Shown piece after piece: positions 1 through 8,451 of a stretch of 64,000 bases of DNA; position 1 is the first letter of the stretch, and the number at the start of each line of letters is the position of its first letter. The notes under the pieces are model-generated. The model had not been told where the DNA came from and searched no databases. It saw only the letters and a list, made by a program, of their open reading frames with translations. The stretch is from NCBI GenBank assembly GCA_045107045.1, contig JBGCFR010000007.1, positions 1-64,000 on the forward strand. The letters run 5' to 3'. The translations under genes were made by a program, and so were the position numbers. This DNA is from Putridiphycobacter sp045107045 (GTDB lineage: Bacteria > Bacteroidota > Bacteroidia > Flavobacteriales_D > Crocinitomicaceae).

Positions 1-1
1 T

Positions 2-715
2 AAAACTATAATAGTTGATGATGAACGTTTAGCAAGAGAAGAATTTAAATCTTCATTGAGTGCCTATGGAAATATAGAGGTAGTTGGAGAATATAAAAAT
101 GCCAAAGAAGCAGAAATAGGTATTTTAGAACACGAACCAGATCTATTGTTTATAGATATTCAAATGCCTGGAGAAACAGGCTTAGAATTGATTGAAAGAC
201 TCCCCAGTGCACCGAGAACAGTATTTGTAACAGCATATGATGAATTTGCAATAAAGGCTTTCGAACTAAATGCGTATGATTATTTATTAAAACCCATTGA
301 TGAAGAACGATTGTCAGAGGTAATTAGTAGAATTGAGGAGGAGCATAAAATACCAGAAGCAGTAATTGACTCTAAATTACTAAATAAAGGAGATAAGATT
401 TTAATAAAAGACGGTGATAAAGTCTGGTTTGTTAATATTGAGGATATTCGTTTTTTCGAATCTGATGGGAATTATGTAAAAGTATTTTTTAAAAAATTCC
501 ATCCGCTTATTCTGCGATCATTAAATAGCCTCAGTGAGCGCATAGACCCTAGTTTGTTTTTTAGAGCAAATCGGAAGTACCTAGTTAACCTAGATAGAAT
601 CGAAAATATAGAAACTTGGTTTAATGGCAGTTTACAAATAGAAATGGACTGCGGAACAAAAATAGATATTTCACGCCGTCAAGCTATAAAATTCAAAGAT
701 CAGTTTAGTTTATAA
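2..715 (+). CDS. LytTR-family response regulator (5' end outside window)
   Basis: Two-component response regulator: an N-terminal receiver followed by a LytTR DNA-binding domain. The frame is open from base 2 and reads KTIIVDDERLAREEF, the start of a receiver domain with its acidic pair, so the true start lies just left of the window; the TTG at 56 is internal. The phospho-acceptor aspartate is in FIDIQMPG (codon 155-157), followed by the conserved T (TAYDEFA) and K (LLKP). The C-terminal LytTR half covers roughly 380-712 (IRFFESDGNYVKVFF, FFRANRKYLVNL). In this family a sensor histidine kinase is usually encoded next door, here presumably upstream and out of view. Target unknown. Confidence 0.93.
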   Translation, partial: KTIIVDDERLAREEFKSSLSAYGNIEVVGEYKNAKEAEIGILEHEPDLLFIDIQMPGETGLELIERLPSAPRTVFVTAYDEFAIKAFELNAYDYLLKPIDEERLSEVISRIEEEHKIPEAVIDSKLLNKGDKILIKDGDKVWFVNIEDIRFFESDGNYVKVFFKKFHPLILRSLNSLSERIDPSLFFRANRKYLVNLDRIENIETWFNGSLQIEMDCGTKIDISRRQAIKFKDQFSL

Positions 716-754
716 AATAGATTTTATAAAGTGATTATTTAAGTAATAATCCTT

Positions 755-762
755 TAAATTTG
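755..762 (+). promoter_or_regulatory. Predicted -7 box for the PhoX-like gene
   Basis: TAAATTTG fits the Bacteroidota -7 consensus TAnnTTTG and lies 17 bases before the ATG at 780. A 7-bp inverted repeat (GATTATT at 733-739, AATAATC at 745-751) sits just upstream and could be an operator or a weak hairpin. No clear -33 TTTG is present at the usual spacing. Confidence 0.45.
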
Positions 763-779
763 TCAGGTAAACTAAAAGC

Positions 780-2282
780 ATGAATTTCACATTAATCCTA
801 ACATTAAGTCTAATCATTTTATCTTGTCAAAGTAAAACAGGAAACACTTTACCTTCTCAAGAAACAGGTTCAATGATTGTTGAAGAAGTGTTAATTGATA
901 CTACTCCACTTTTTACTGACATTAGTTCTGATTTTAAAACCGAGACTTTACTGTTACCTACTGGTTTTACTTATCAGGTGTTATTCTCAGAGGGTGATGA
1001 AGTTGTCAGAGAAGATCAGAAAGGATTTCCAGCTAAAGGGAATCATGATTTAACTGTATTTATTCCAGATTCATTATCACCTTCAACTAAAGGTTGGGTT
1101 TATATCAGTCATGAAACAAAATCTAAAGATATTGGATTAGGAGATGGAGGAGGAGCTACAATGTTTCAAATAGAGTTGATAGATTCTAATTGGCAAGTTG
1201 TATCAAATTATGAGCATATTGATTTTTCAGAGGTTGGATATACAAATAGGAATTGTGGTGGAAGTATTACTCCATATGGTACTATTTTGACATGTGAAGA
1301 ATCCTGGAGTCATAATACAGAATATTTATACATGAACGGCACAGGTTTACGAGATACCTCATGGGTGAATGGTCGTCCGGCATATCAAAATATGGGCTTT
1401 GTTGTTGAGGTTGATCCAAAGACAAGAAAAGCAATAAAAAAGCATTATCAAATGGGCAAGTTTGTGCATGAAGATGTTCATTGCTCTGTAGATGGCAAAG
1501 CTGTCTATTTAACAGATGATATGAATCCTGCTGTTTTTTTTAAGTTTGTACCAAATGTGCCATATGAGTATGAAAGCGGAAAGTTGTTTGCTTTTCAAGA
1601 ATCTGAAACTGGAGAAATGGGGACTTGGCTTGAAATGCCTAACGACACTGCTGCTTGGTTAGATATTCGTAACGTGGCTTTAAAGGCAGGCGCCACTATG
1701 TATGTGAGACATGAATGGATTGTAGAGCATAATGGAAAGTTATACATCTCAGAAACAGGTCAGGATGATTACAACTTAACACAATCCCATCAAAAAGGCG
1801 GTCAATTTTCAAGTTACGCGAAAACTATGCTTCGCAAGGGAAACTATGGGGAAGACTTTGATGATCCATATGGTCGTATTTTAGTATTTGACCCAAAGGA
1901 TAATTCAATGCGATCTTATATTGAAGGTGGAGTAATGATGGATAGTGTGGGCGTGTTTTCAAATCCAGATTGTAATACCGTTGTCACAATTCGAGGAAAG
2001 TCGTATTTAGTATTAAGTGAGGACTTAATTGGACTGAATAGAGGGAGGTCTGGAGAAAATCCGAAACACTATCAAAACGAACTTTATTTTTTGGACCTTT
2101 CAATCGAAAATCCAACTGTAAATGATCTAAAAAGATTTGCAATTTCTCCAAGAAATAGTGAAACTACAGGTGTGGTATTCACTCCCGACGGGAAACACAT
2201 GATCCTCAATATTCAACATCCTGATCGTCGCAATCCTGCTCCATTTAATAAGTCTTGTACAATAATAGTTAGTGGATTTTAA
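780..2282 (+). CDS. PhoX-like (DUF839) lipoprotein
   Basis: Probable secreted member of the PhoX/DUF839 beta-propeller family, which includes Ca/Fe-dependent alkaline phosphatases. The N-terminus is a lipoprotein signal with lipobox ILSC (Cys16). Family-like stretches are the GDGGGATMF segment, NCGGSITPYGT and LTCEESW near residue 160-175, DDMNPAVFFKF near 240, and EDLIGLNRGR near 420. The 500-residue length suits the family. The stop codon shares one base with the next gene's ATG (TAATG), so translation is probably coupled to the ABC ATPase. Phosphatase activity is inferred from the family only; many DUF839 proteins are uncharacterised. Confidence 0.82.
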   Translation: MNFTLILTLSLIILSCQSKTGNTLPSQETGSMIVEEVLIDTTPLFTDISSDFKTETLLLPTGFTYQVLFSEGDEVVREDQKGFPAKGNHDLTVFIPDSLSPSTKGWVYISHETKSKDIGLGDGGGATMFQIELIDSNWQVVSNYEHIDFSEVGYTNRNCGGSITPYGTILTCEESWSHNTEYLYMNGTGLRDTSWVNGRPAYQNMGFVVEVDPKTRKAIKKHYQMGKFVHEDVHCSVDGKAVYLTDDMNPAVFFKFVPNVPYEYESGKLFAFQESETGEMGTWLEMPNDTAAWLDIRNVALKAGATMYVRHEWIVEHNGKLYISETGQDDYNLTQSHQKGGQFSSYAKTMLRKGNYGEDFDDPYGRILVFDPKDNSMRSYIEGGVMMDSVGVFSNPDCNTVVTIRGKSYLVLSEDLIGLNRGRSGENPKHYQNELYFLDLSIENPTVNDLKRFAISPRNSETTGVVFTPDGKHMILNIQHPDRRNPAPFNKSCTIIVSGF

Positions 2283-3217
2283 TGCTCTCCGTTAATAAGA
2301 TATACGCCGGATACGGGAGCTCCAAAATACTAAAGTCAGTAACTTTCAATATAAAAAAGGGAGATCGATATGTTGTTGTAGGTGAAAGTGGATGTGGAAA
2401 AACTACCCTTTTAAAAGCCATAGCTGGATATATACAAATTGATAAAGGAAGTATTTCGCTAGATTCAGAAAAAATTAAAGGACCAGAAGAGCGGCTAGTT
2501 CCTGGCCATGAGAAAATTAAATTAGTCAATCAAGATTTTGAGTTGGATACTTTCCATACGGTTGAGGAAAATGTAAGGCTTAAATTATTGCAGTTTAATA
2601 ACGATTATATTGAATACAGAGTCGAAACACTTTTAAAAATAACTGGTCTAGAAAAAAACAGGACACAATTAGCATCCAACTTATCAGGGGGACAAAAGCA
2701 GCGTTTAGCCATTGCCCGTGCTTTAGCTGATGAACCAGAGGTTTTATTGCTAGATGAACCATTTAATCAACTTGATTATTTTTTACGTCAAAAAATTGAA
2801 AATCATATTGATGAATATTTAAAAAAGCACAAAATAACCCTATTAATGGTGTCACATAATGGCGAGGAAACCATGCGTTGGGGTGAAAAGGTACTATTTT
2901 TAGATCACGGAAAAATTGTGCGAATTGATCATCCAGTTAATTTTTACAATTACCCTGTAAATAAAAAGCAAGCTGGTTTTTTTGGAGTGGTTAATACAAT
3001 TTTTTTCAAAAAGAAGTATATCTGCTTTCGTCCAAATGCATTTAGTTTAATTAAAAACGAAGTTTGTAGTCTTGAAATTAATGTATCCGCAGAAAAAATA
3101 ATTGATAAGGGCTGGTACTTTGACCATTTAGTTAAATACGGAAAAAAAACGATTCATTTATATTATCCATCTCCACTTACTAACATCAATACAATTTTTA
3201 TTAAACCTTTGTTTTAA
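2282..3217 (+). CDS. ABC transporter ATP-binding protein
   Basis: Nucleotide-binding subunit of an importer-type ABC transporter. Walker A is GESGCGKTT (residues 34-42), the signature is LSGGQKQRLAIARAL (about 134-148), and Walker B is LLLDEPFNQLD, followed by the H-loop SHNGEE. The C-terminal 80 residues after VNFYNYPVN resemble the TOBE-like tail of PotA/FbpC/CysA-type subunits (FRPNAFSL). No permease or binding protein is encoded nearby, so it must pair with a distant transporter. It starts on the last base of the PhoX-like stop codon. Its 3' end overlaps the convergent small membrane gene by 17 bases. Substrate unknown; the coupling to a PhoX-like gene hints at phosphate or a metal but does not show it. 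Confidence 0.88.
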   Translation: MLSVNKIYAGYGSSKILKSVTFNIKKGDRYVVVGESGCGKTTLLKAIAGYIQIDKGSISLDSEKIKGPEERLVPGHEKIKLVNQDFELDTFHTVEENVRLKLLQFNNDYIEYRVETLLKITGLEKNRTQLASNLSGGQKQRLAIARALADEPEVLLLDEPFNQLDYFLRQKIENHIDEYLKKHKITLLMVSHNGEETMRWGEKVLFLDHGKIVRIDHPVNFYNYPVNKKQAGFFGVVNTIFFKKKYICFRPNAFSLIKNEVCSLEINVSAEKIIDKGWYFDHLVKYGKKTIHLYYPSPLTNINTIFIKPLF

Positions 3218-3449
3218 TAAAGTCGATAATAATTAGTGTTGAAGATAGAATGAGAAGGAGCCACGGTGCTCCATGCATAACTAAGTCAAACCAGTCCAAT
3301 ACTTGCATGGGAGAATCACCATAAATAGCACCTCCATCAGTTATCCACTTTAATTTAACCCAAATATGTGGTGGAGAAAAAGGAGCAAGACCAAGGGTGA
3401 TTGAGGCCAAAAAGAAAAACTTCCAGTTTGATTTAAATGTGCTTAACAT
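3201..3449 (-). CDS. Small conserved-looking membrane protein
   Basis: 82-residue protein with two hydrophobic segments (about residues 10-26 and 57-77) separated by a short loop with the motif WITDGGAIYG and MQVLDWFDLVMHGAPW. I recall similar proteins in Bacteroidota, sometimes labelled RND transporter, but that name is not supported by size or sequence. It converges on the ABC ATPase with a 17-base overlap. Function unknown; inner-membrane location is inferred from hydrophobicity. Confidence 0.68.
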   Translation of the reverse strand: MLSTFKSNWKFFFLASITLGLAPFSPPHIWVKLKWITDGGAIYGDSPMQVLDWFDLVMHGAPWLLLILSSTLIIIDFIKTKV

Positions 3450-3485
3450 GTTACAAAAGTATGTATTTCTTTATTTTTTTTTGCG

Positions 3486-3522
3486 CTAAAAGTCACTTTA
3501 CTCAATTCAAAAGCACTTTTAG
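3486..3522. repeat. 8-bp inverted repeat upstream of def
   Basis: CTAAAAGT (3486-3493) and ACTTTTAG (3515-3522) are perfect inverted copies separated by 21 bases. They lie in the region between the small membrane gene and def, 58 bases before the def ATG. Could be an operator or chance in AT-rich DNA. Confidence 0.3.
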
Positions 3523-3579
3523 AATAAAAGTTTGTATGATTTAATAAGAAATCAGTTAATTTTGTAGAAAATAATTTGA

Positions 3580-4176
3580 ATGATATTACCAATAGTGGCC
3601 TATGGTGACCCATTATTAAAGAGGGAAGCTCAAGAAATTGACGAAAACTATGACGGCCTTAAAGCGTTAATCGATAATATGTTTGAGACTATGTACGCTG
3701 CTAGTGGAGTAGGATTGGCTGCACCTCAAATTAATAGAAGTGTAAGAATTTTTATTGTTGATGCTTCACCATTTGCAGAGGTGGAAGAAGGAGAGGAGCC
3801 TGATCCTTTAGCTGAGGGGTTAGATGGATTCAAAAAAGTATTTATTAATCCTATAATCGAGGAAGAGGAAGGTGAGGAGTGGGCTTTTGCTGAAGGTTGT
3901 TTGAGTATTCCAAAAATTCGTGAAGACGTTTTAAGAAAACCAAAAATTAAAATTAGTTATTACGACGAGAATTGGAATTTTTTTGAGGAGGAATATGAAG
4001 GGTATGCCGCTCGTATCATACAGCATGAATATGATCATATTGAAGGGGTGCTGTTTACCGATTATTTATCACCTTTAAAGAAAAAGATGCTCAAAAAGAA
4101 ATTGATGAATATCTCAAAAGGAGAAATTGATGTATCATATAGAATGAAATTTCCAATTAATAAAAAAAGAAAATAG
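3580..4176 (+). CDS. def: Peptide deformylase
   Basis: Removes the N-formyl group from nascent proteins in the cytoplasm. All three catalytic motifs are present: GVGLAAPQ (residues 43-50), EGCLSIP (105-111) and HEYDH (149-153); the cysteine and two histidines bind the metal. An acidic insertion (residues about 67-83, rich in Glu and Asp) lies between motifs 1 and 2. The C-terminus is lysine-rich. One base separates its stop from the next gene's ATG, indicating co-transcription with the TPR lipoprotein. The ATG at 3580 aligns with the usual family N-terminus (ILPIVAYGDPLLK). Confidence 0.97.
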   Translation: MILPIVAYGDPLLKREAQEIDENYDGLKALIDNMFETMYAASGVGLAAPQINRSVRIFIVDASPFAEVEEGEEPDPLAEGLDGFKKVFINPIIEEEEGEEWAFAEGCLSIPKIREDVLRKPKIKISYYDENWNFFEEEYEGYAARIIQHEYDHIEGVLFTDYLSPLKKKMLKKKLMNISKGEIDVSYRMKFPINKKRK

Positions 4177-4177
4177 T

Positions 4178-4726
4178 ATGAAAAATATAGGAATAGGAAT
4201 TAGTGCATTTTTATTATTCATGGTCAGTTGCAATGTTGATTCTGAAACCTCTGAAAAAATTGATAATGGTGATTTTGATAGTTTGTCTTTTATGCAGGAT
4301 GTAAAGTCACTTGATAGTGTTTTGGCGAAAGGCGTTCCTGAAAAGAAAGATTTGAAAAAAGCGATTGTTGTGTTTCAAGACTATGCTAAGTATTTTCCTG
4401 AAAGCACAAAGGCGCCAAATTACCTCTTCCAAGTGTCAGATTTTTATTTAAATATGGGTAATCCGGAGAGATCAGTTGCCGTGCTAACAGATATTATTGA
4501 AAAGTATCCGAATTATGATAGAATTGAAACGGTTTACTTTACCAGAGCAAGTCATGTTGATTTTGATTTACGAGATACAACATTAGCTAAAACTTATTAT
4601 GATGAGTTTTTAACTTTGTATCCAAATTCTGAATATGCAGATAATGCGAAAGAGCGATATAAAAATGTAGCGCTTTCAATGGAAGACTTGGTCAGAAAGT
4701 TTGAAGAAATGAATGCCGATAAGTAG
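4178..4726 (+). CDS. TPR lipoprotein
   Basis: 182-residue predicted lipoprotein (signal residues 1-17, lipobox MVSC, Cys18). Residues 60-170 look like tetratricopeptide or BamD-type helical repeats (AIVVFQDYAKYFPES, VLTDIIEKYPNY, YYDEFLTLYPNSEYADNA). Proteins of this shape act as scaffolds in the periplasm. It is smaller than BamD and lacks further identifiers, so no partner can be named. It is probably in one operon with def and may read into the deacetylase-like gene five bases later. Confidence 0.82.
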   Translation: MKNIGIGISAFLLFMVSCNVDSETSEKIDNGDFDSLSFMQDVKSLDSVLAKGVPEKKDLKKAIVVFQDYAKYFPESTKAPNYLFQVSDFYLNMGNPERSVAVLTDIIEKYPNYDRIETVYFTRASHVDFDLRDTTLAKTYYDEFLTLYPNSEYADNAKERYKNVALSMEDLVRKFEEMNADK

Positions 4727-4731
4727 GCAAT

Positions 4732-5715
4732 TTGAAGATCTATTTAACATACGATTACGAACTTTTTTTTGGAAGTCAATCTGGATCAGCAGAAAAATGT
4801 ATTCTAGAGCCAACAAATAAATTGAGGTATATTGCCAAAAGAACTGGTGCTAAAATGACTTTTTTTGTTGATGTGGGTTATCTAAAGCAATTATCAGCGC
4901 ATCAACATATTTTAGCCGTTAAAACTGATTATTTAGCCGTTAAACAACAAATAAAATCATTGGTTGCGGAAGGCCATGATTGTCAGTTACATATCCATCC
5001 GCATTGGGAAGATAGCTACCATGATGGCGATAAATGGGTTATTAATGTTGATCGCTACAAACTAGCCGATTTTAATGAAGTAGATATTCAACGAATTGTA
5101 CTAGAATATCAAGCTATTTTGAAAGATTTTACTAAAAAACCAGTTACAAAGTATAGGGCAGGAGGTTGGTGTTTACAACCATTTTCAAAAATGGTAGATG
5201 TATTTAAAAAAGCAGGACTGACTATTGATTCAACCGTTTTTAGATATGGAAAAAATATCACTAGCCCATATTATTATGATTTTGAAAATTGTCCTGAAAA
5301 AGACCATTGGCAATTTTCGAGTGATTTATGCATAGAAGATGAGAACGGACCATTTACGGAATTTCCTATTTCGTCATATCAGTATTCTGTGATATTCTTT
5401 TGGAAGTTATTTCTGCTTGGTCGACTCTTTCCAAAAAAACATAAGCCAATTGGAGACGGATTTCCTGTTCCTTCTGTGGGTATGAGAAAAGAAATGTTAA
5501 CCAAGGGGAAATTATTATCAGCTTCTTGTGATGGTTACTTCATTACTAAAGTGAATCAAATTTGTAATTTAAATCAAAACAAGGGGTATAGCCATACTGT
5601 TATCATTGGACATCCAAAAGCTATGACTGAGTTTAGTCTCCAACAACTCGAACAAGTCATACAGCTGCAACAAATAAAAGGTTGTAAATTCGTTGTCTTT
5701 GAAGCGAATAATTAG
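4732..5715 (+). CDS. Divergent polysaccharide deacetylase-like protein
   Basis: 327-residue cytoplasmic-looking protein related to the NodB/polysaccharide deacetylase superfamily. Motif 1 appears as LTYDYE (residues 5-10), motif 2 as LHIHPHWED (near residue 86-94, two metal-binding type histidines), and motif 3 as YRAGGW (about 142-147). The Asp-Asp pair of classical motif 1 is Asp-Tyr-Glu here, so the chemistry may differ. The start is TTG at 4732, five bases after the lipoprotein stop; no ATG is available before motif 1. No signal peptide, so the substrate is likely a cytoplasmic sugar precursor. Substrate unknown. Confidence 0.75.
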   Translation: MKIYLTYDYELFFGSQSGSAEKCILEPTNKLRYIAKRTGAKMTFFVDVGYLKQLSAHQHILAVKTDYLAVKQQIKSLVAEGHDCQLHIHPHWEDSYHDGDKWVINVDRYKLADFNEVDIQRIVLEYQAILKDFTKKPVTKYRAGGWCLQPFSKMVDVFKKAGLTIDSTVFRYGKNITSPYYYDFENCPEKDHWQFSSDLCIEDENGPFTEFPISSYQYSVIFFWKLFLLGRLFPKKHKPIGDGFPVPSVGMRKEMLTKGKLLSASCDGYFITKVNQICNLNQNKGYSHTVIIGHPKAMTEFSLQQLEQVIQLQQIKGCKFVVFEANN

Positions 5716-6082
5716 AAGAATAGATTTTTTCGTCGTTGATTTTGAGACTTTAGAATAGTTTTCCAATTTTATTCAAAAAATGGTAGAAAAGACTTAGATC
5801 TAATAACAAGTAAGCGTTTAATTTTCTCTAAATCGGAGGGGTGAGGATTTAGCTCTGCTGAGTGGATTCAAACCCCGTTTTGTTTAAGGGACTACGAAGG
5901 TAATTGATGGGGATGAGGTATTGAAGACGGAGAAGGTGATTGTAAAAGAAAAATTGTATCGAGAACTTTTTGAAGGCTGAATACAAAGTCGCACATGTCA
6001 TTATTGTCAATCAATTATTCAACTTTAAACTACGAAGTTTCAGTGAGCAGTTAAATAATAACAATACAACTACTAAATTAAG
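5716..6082. other. Gene-poor stretch of 367 bases
   Basis: No convincing gene, terminator or RNA gene was found between the convergent deacetylase-like and aspartoacylase-like genes. The part 5831-5980 has an unusual codon-like texture (see the separate pseudogene entry). The rest is AT-rich without clear structure. Confidence 0.6.
5831..5980 (+). pseudogene. Possible degraded coding remnant
   Basis: One frame reads about 50 codons with protein-like composition, interrupted by a single TAA at 5885-5887. Before the stop it contains EDLALLSGFKPRF, and after it VIDGDEVLKTEKVIVKEKLYRELFEG, ending in TGA at 5978-5980. No start codon is obvious and no family is recognised. It could be the last trace of a lost gene or mobile element, or chance. 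Locally it is richer in G than its surroundings. Confidence 0.3.
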
Positions 6083-7030
6083 TTAATAACAAACATGAAA
6101 TAAGGCCTTTCCAATATTAACCACCGGTTTATTGTCATGTCCAAATATGAAACCATTGTGTCTTGCAGTAATTTTATGCTTTTTGGTGGTGTATGGGTCA
6201 GTAATATACCCCATAATGTCTCCTTTCTCTATGTAATCTCCCGTTTTTTTATTTGTAACAAAAATGCCTGAAGCTGCAGCACGCATCCATGTATGATTTT
6301 GATATAGTTTCGGATTCTTTTGCTTAGGAACTTTAGCAGAACTCATCTTAAAATGGTTTAAGACTCTTTTAATTCCATTGATGCCTTCTTCAATACTAGG
6401 CTCATCTATTCTTAGTGATTCACCTCCTTCAAAAACAATCATTGGTACACTATGTTTATGGCATTCTTTACGAAAGGACTTAGAAAGTAAACCTGTTTCC
6501 AAGATTAATGGAGGCGAAAATATTTCAGCTAATTCTAAACTTGCTGGGTCATCCTTATAGGCGCGAACTTGCGGAAAGTTATGGATTGACTGTCCGCCAG
6601 TATGAAAATCAATGCCATAATCAACTAAAGGAATGATCTCTCGGGTAATTACACTAGCAACTCTTGAGGCCAATGAACCCGATCTAGAACCAGGAAAACT
6701 GCGGTTCACATCTTTTCCATCAGGTAATTCACGAGAAAAATTAATAAACCCATAGAGGTTTACCAGTGGAATGGCAATTACAGTTCCGCATTTTAAATCA
6801 TTAAACAATTCATCAGCAACAGCTCGTCTAACTATTTCCACTCCATTTATTTCATCTCCATGAACTCCTCCTGCAATTAGGATAGTCGGACCTGGGGTTT
6901 CGCTTCTAAAAACATGGGCGTATAAATTTATAATGGTTCCCGAAGGAAGTTTCGAAACATTTAGGCGGACAGTGGTAGTTTCACCAGGAGCTATTGTTGT
7001 TTTATTAATTTCCATTTGTGATATAGTCAA
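6083..7030 (-). CDS. Succinylglutamate desuccinylase/aspartoacylase-family hydrolase
   Basis: Zinc-dependent carboxypeptidase-like amidohydrolase of the AstE/aspartoacylase family. The zinc motif HGDE (in GGVHGDEINGVE, about residue 58-61), the arginine motif NRSFPG (about 109-114) and DFHTGG (about 140-145) are present, with a C-terminal biotinyl-like beta domain. Its start overlaps the upstream rimK-like gene by 26 bases, so the two are co-translated. In several bacteria this pairing with a RimK ligase has been proposed to act on a glutamate or N-acyl amino-acid tail, the hydrolase removing what the ligase adds. The substrate here is unknown. Confidence 0.88.
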   Translation of the reverse strand: MTISQMEINKTTIAPGETTTVRLNVSKLPSGTIINLYAHVFRSETPGPTILIAGGVHGDEINGVEIVRRAVADELFNDLKCGTVIAIPLVNLYGFINFSRELPDGKDVNRSFPGSRSGSLASRVASVITREIIPLVDYGIDFHTGGQSIHNFPQVRAYKDDPASLELAEIFSPPLILETGLLSKSFRKECHKHSVPMIVFEGGESLRIDEPSIEEGINGIKRVLNHFKMSSAKVPKQKNPKLYQNHTWMRAAASGIFVTNKKTGDYIEKGDIMGYITDPYTTKKHKITARHNGFIFGHDNKPVVNIGKALFHVCY

Positions 7031-7877
7031 TTATTGCTTTTGCAACATTTATTTTAGTTGTTTTTTCAATTCCTTCAATACCTGGAGAACTATTAACTTC
7101 TAGAAGCAGTGGTCCGTCGTTTGAACGAATAATATCAACTCCAGCTATTTTTAAATCTAATCCGTTTATTGCAGAAAGTGCTATGCTTTTCTCTGTGTCA
7201 GTAAGCTCAATTAGCTGACCAGTTCCACCTCTATGGATATTCGATCTAAAATCATCATTCGAAGCAACTCTTTCCATAGCCGCTATTATTTTATTCCCCA
7301 AAACAATGATTCGAATATCTCGACCTTTCGATTCAGTAATAAACTTTTGAAGAATAACTCTTGTATTTGAACCTGAATAAGTATTAAAATAGTTGGTTGC
7401 CGTTGCTTTATCCTTTACTAAAAACACACCAATTCCTTGTGTGCCTTCTGTTACTTTTAGTACAAAGGGAAATCCGAGTTTGTCAGTAACTATTTTTTCC
7501 GCCTCATGAAGGTCTGCTGAAAAATATGAAGTTGGAACTGGTATTCCTTTTCCAACAAGATATTGCATGCACTTAAACTTGTCTCTAGAAATTAATAGAC
7601 CGATTGAAGAAGTTAAAGTTTTGACACCCATCCTCTCAAAATGACGGATTACTTTTTCTCCATACACAGTTACGTTAGCACCGATTCTTGGAATAATATA
7701 ATCGGGTTTTGATAATGTTTCGCCCTCATACTGAATGGAAAATTGATTATTTTCTATTAGAAGTTCGCAATACATATGATTGAGAACTCGAACCAAATGA
7801 CCACTTTTTTTGCCTTCACTTAAAATCCTGGAAGTAGAATAAAGATGCTGATTTCTTGAAAGGATATAAATGACCAT
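7005..7877 (-). CDS. RimK-family ATP-grasp glutamate ligase
   Basis: ATP-grasp enzyme resembling RimK, which adds glutamates to a protein or small-molecule carboxylate. Visible parts are the N-terminal preATP-grasp domain, the ATP-binding strand FPFVLKVTEGTQGIGVFL (about residues 146-163), RDIRIIVLG and the metal site LLLEVNSSPGIEG (about 263-275). The 290-residue length matches RimK. It starts three bases after the lipoprotein gene's stop and overlaps the aspartoacylase-like gene. Whether it modifies ribosomal protein S6 cannot be told from sequence, so no gene symbol is given. Confidence 0.88.
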   Translation of the reverse strand: MVIYILSRNQHLYSTSRILSEGKKSGHLVRVLNHMYCELLIENNQFSIQYEGETLSKPDYIIPRIGANVTVYGEKVIRHFERMGVKTLTSSIGLLISRDKFKCMQYLVGKGIPVPTSYFSADLHEAEKIVTDKLGFPFVLKVTEGTQGIGVFLVKDKATATNYFNTYSGSNTRVILQKFITESKGRDIRIIVLGNKIIAAMERVASNDDFRSNIHRGGTGQLIELTDTEKSIALSAINGLDLKIAGVDIIRSNDGPLLLEVNSSPGIEGIEKTTKINVAKAIIDYITNGN

Positions 7878-7880
7878 TAA

Positions 7881-8393
7881 CTATGAAGTTACTATCGCAG
7901 TTGTTTTGCCAATATTACTCTTATTTAAGGCCCTGTCAATAATTTGGAATTCATACATGATGGTATCAGATTGATCGGATAGGAAATTATAATAGAAGTC
8001 AAAATCATAGGATATAGTTCCCTTAACTCCTTTAGAAATACTGTAGTCTAATATTGGCTTTAGTCTAAAGTTTAAAACAATTGGAGTGCCTTCAATATTT
8101 TGTCCTTGAACCCAACCCAATTTATCGTCTTTTTCGAAATAAGTTAAAATGAAGTTATGATAGTTGTCACCATTTATGCTAAATTGGTCAAGCGTGTCAG
8201 ATTCGAGAAGACCAAGGTCACCGTCACCATCCGTAAAATCAAACGTAATTACTGCTTTGTTTTCTTCACTCCCAACTACAAAACTTTTAAAATTAACAAT
8301 CGGTTCTAGCGGGTATTCTTCTTTCTTGAAGCAAGAAATTAGTCCAAATAAAACCAAAAATAAAAGGAAAATTGTATGTAGTTTTGCTGGCAT
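7881..8393 (-). CDS. Lipoprotein with Asp-rich loop
   Basis: 170-residue predicted lipoprotein (lipobox LISC, Cys21). After the signal comes a beta-rich domain containing FDFTDGDGDLGL, which resembles a calcium-binding loop found in several Bacteroidota surface proteins. First gene of a three-gene minus-strand unit with the RimK-like ligase (three-base gap) and the hydrolase. Function unknown; its place suggests it may share their regulation but need not share the pathway. Confidence 0.75.
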   Translation of the reverse strand: MPAKLHTIFLLFLVLFGLISCFKKEEYPLEPIVNFKSFVVGSEENKAVITFDFTDGDGDLGLLESDTLDQFSINGDNYHNFILTYFEKDDKLGWVQGQNIEGTPIVLNFRLKPILDYSISKGVKGTISYDFDFYYNFLSDQSDTIMYEFQIIDRALNKSNIGKTTAIVTS

Positions 8394-8451
8394 TAGTGAA
8401 TGCTTGAATTTTTTAATTACTAAAGGTAAAGATACAATATTTTAAACACAA

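Noticed and set aside
5831..5900. tRNA-like segment with GGATTCAAACCCC
   Set aside because: No acceptor or anticodon stem could be folded; only the T-arm-like string resembles a tRNA.
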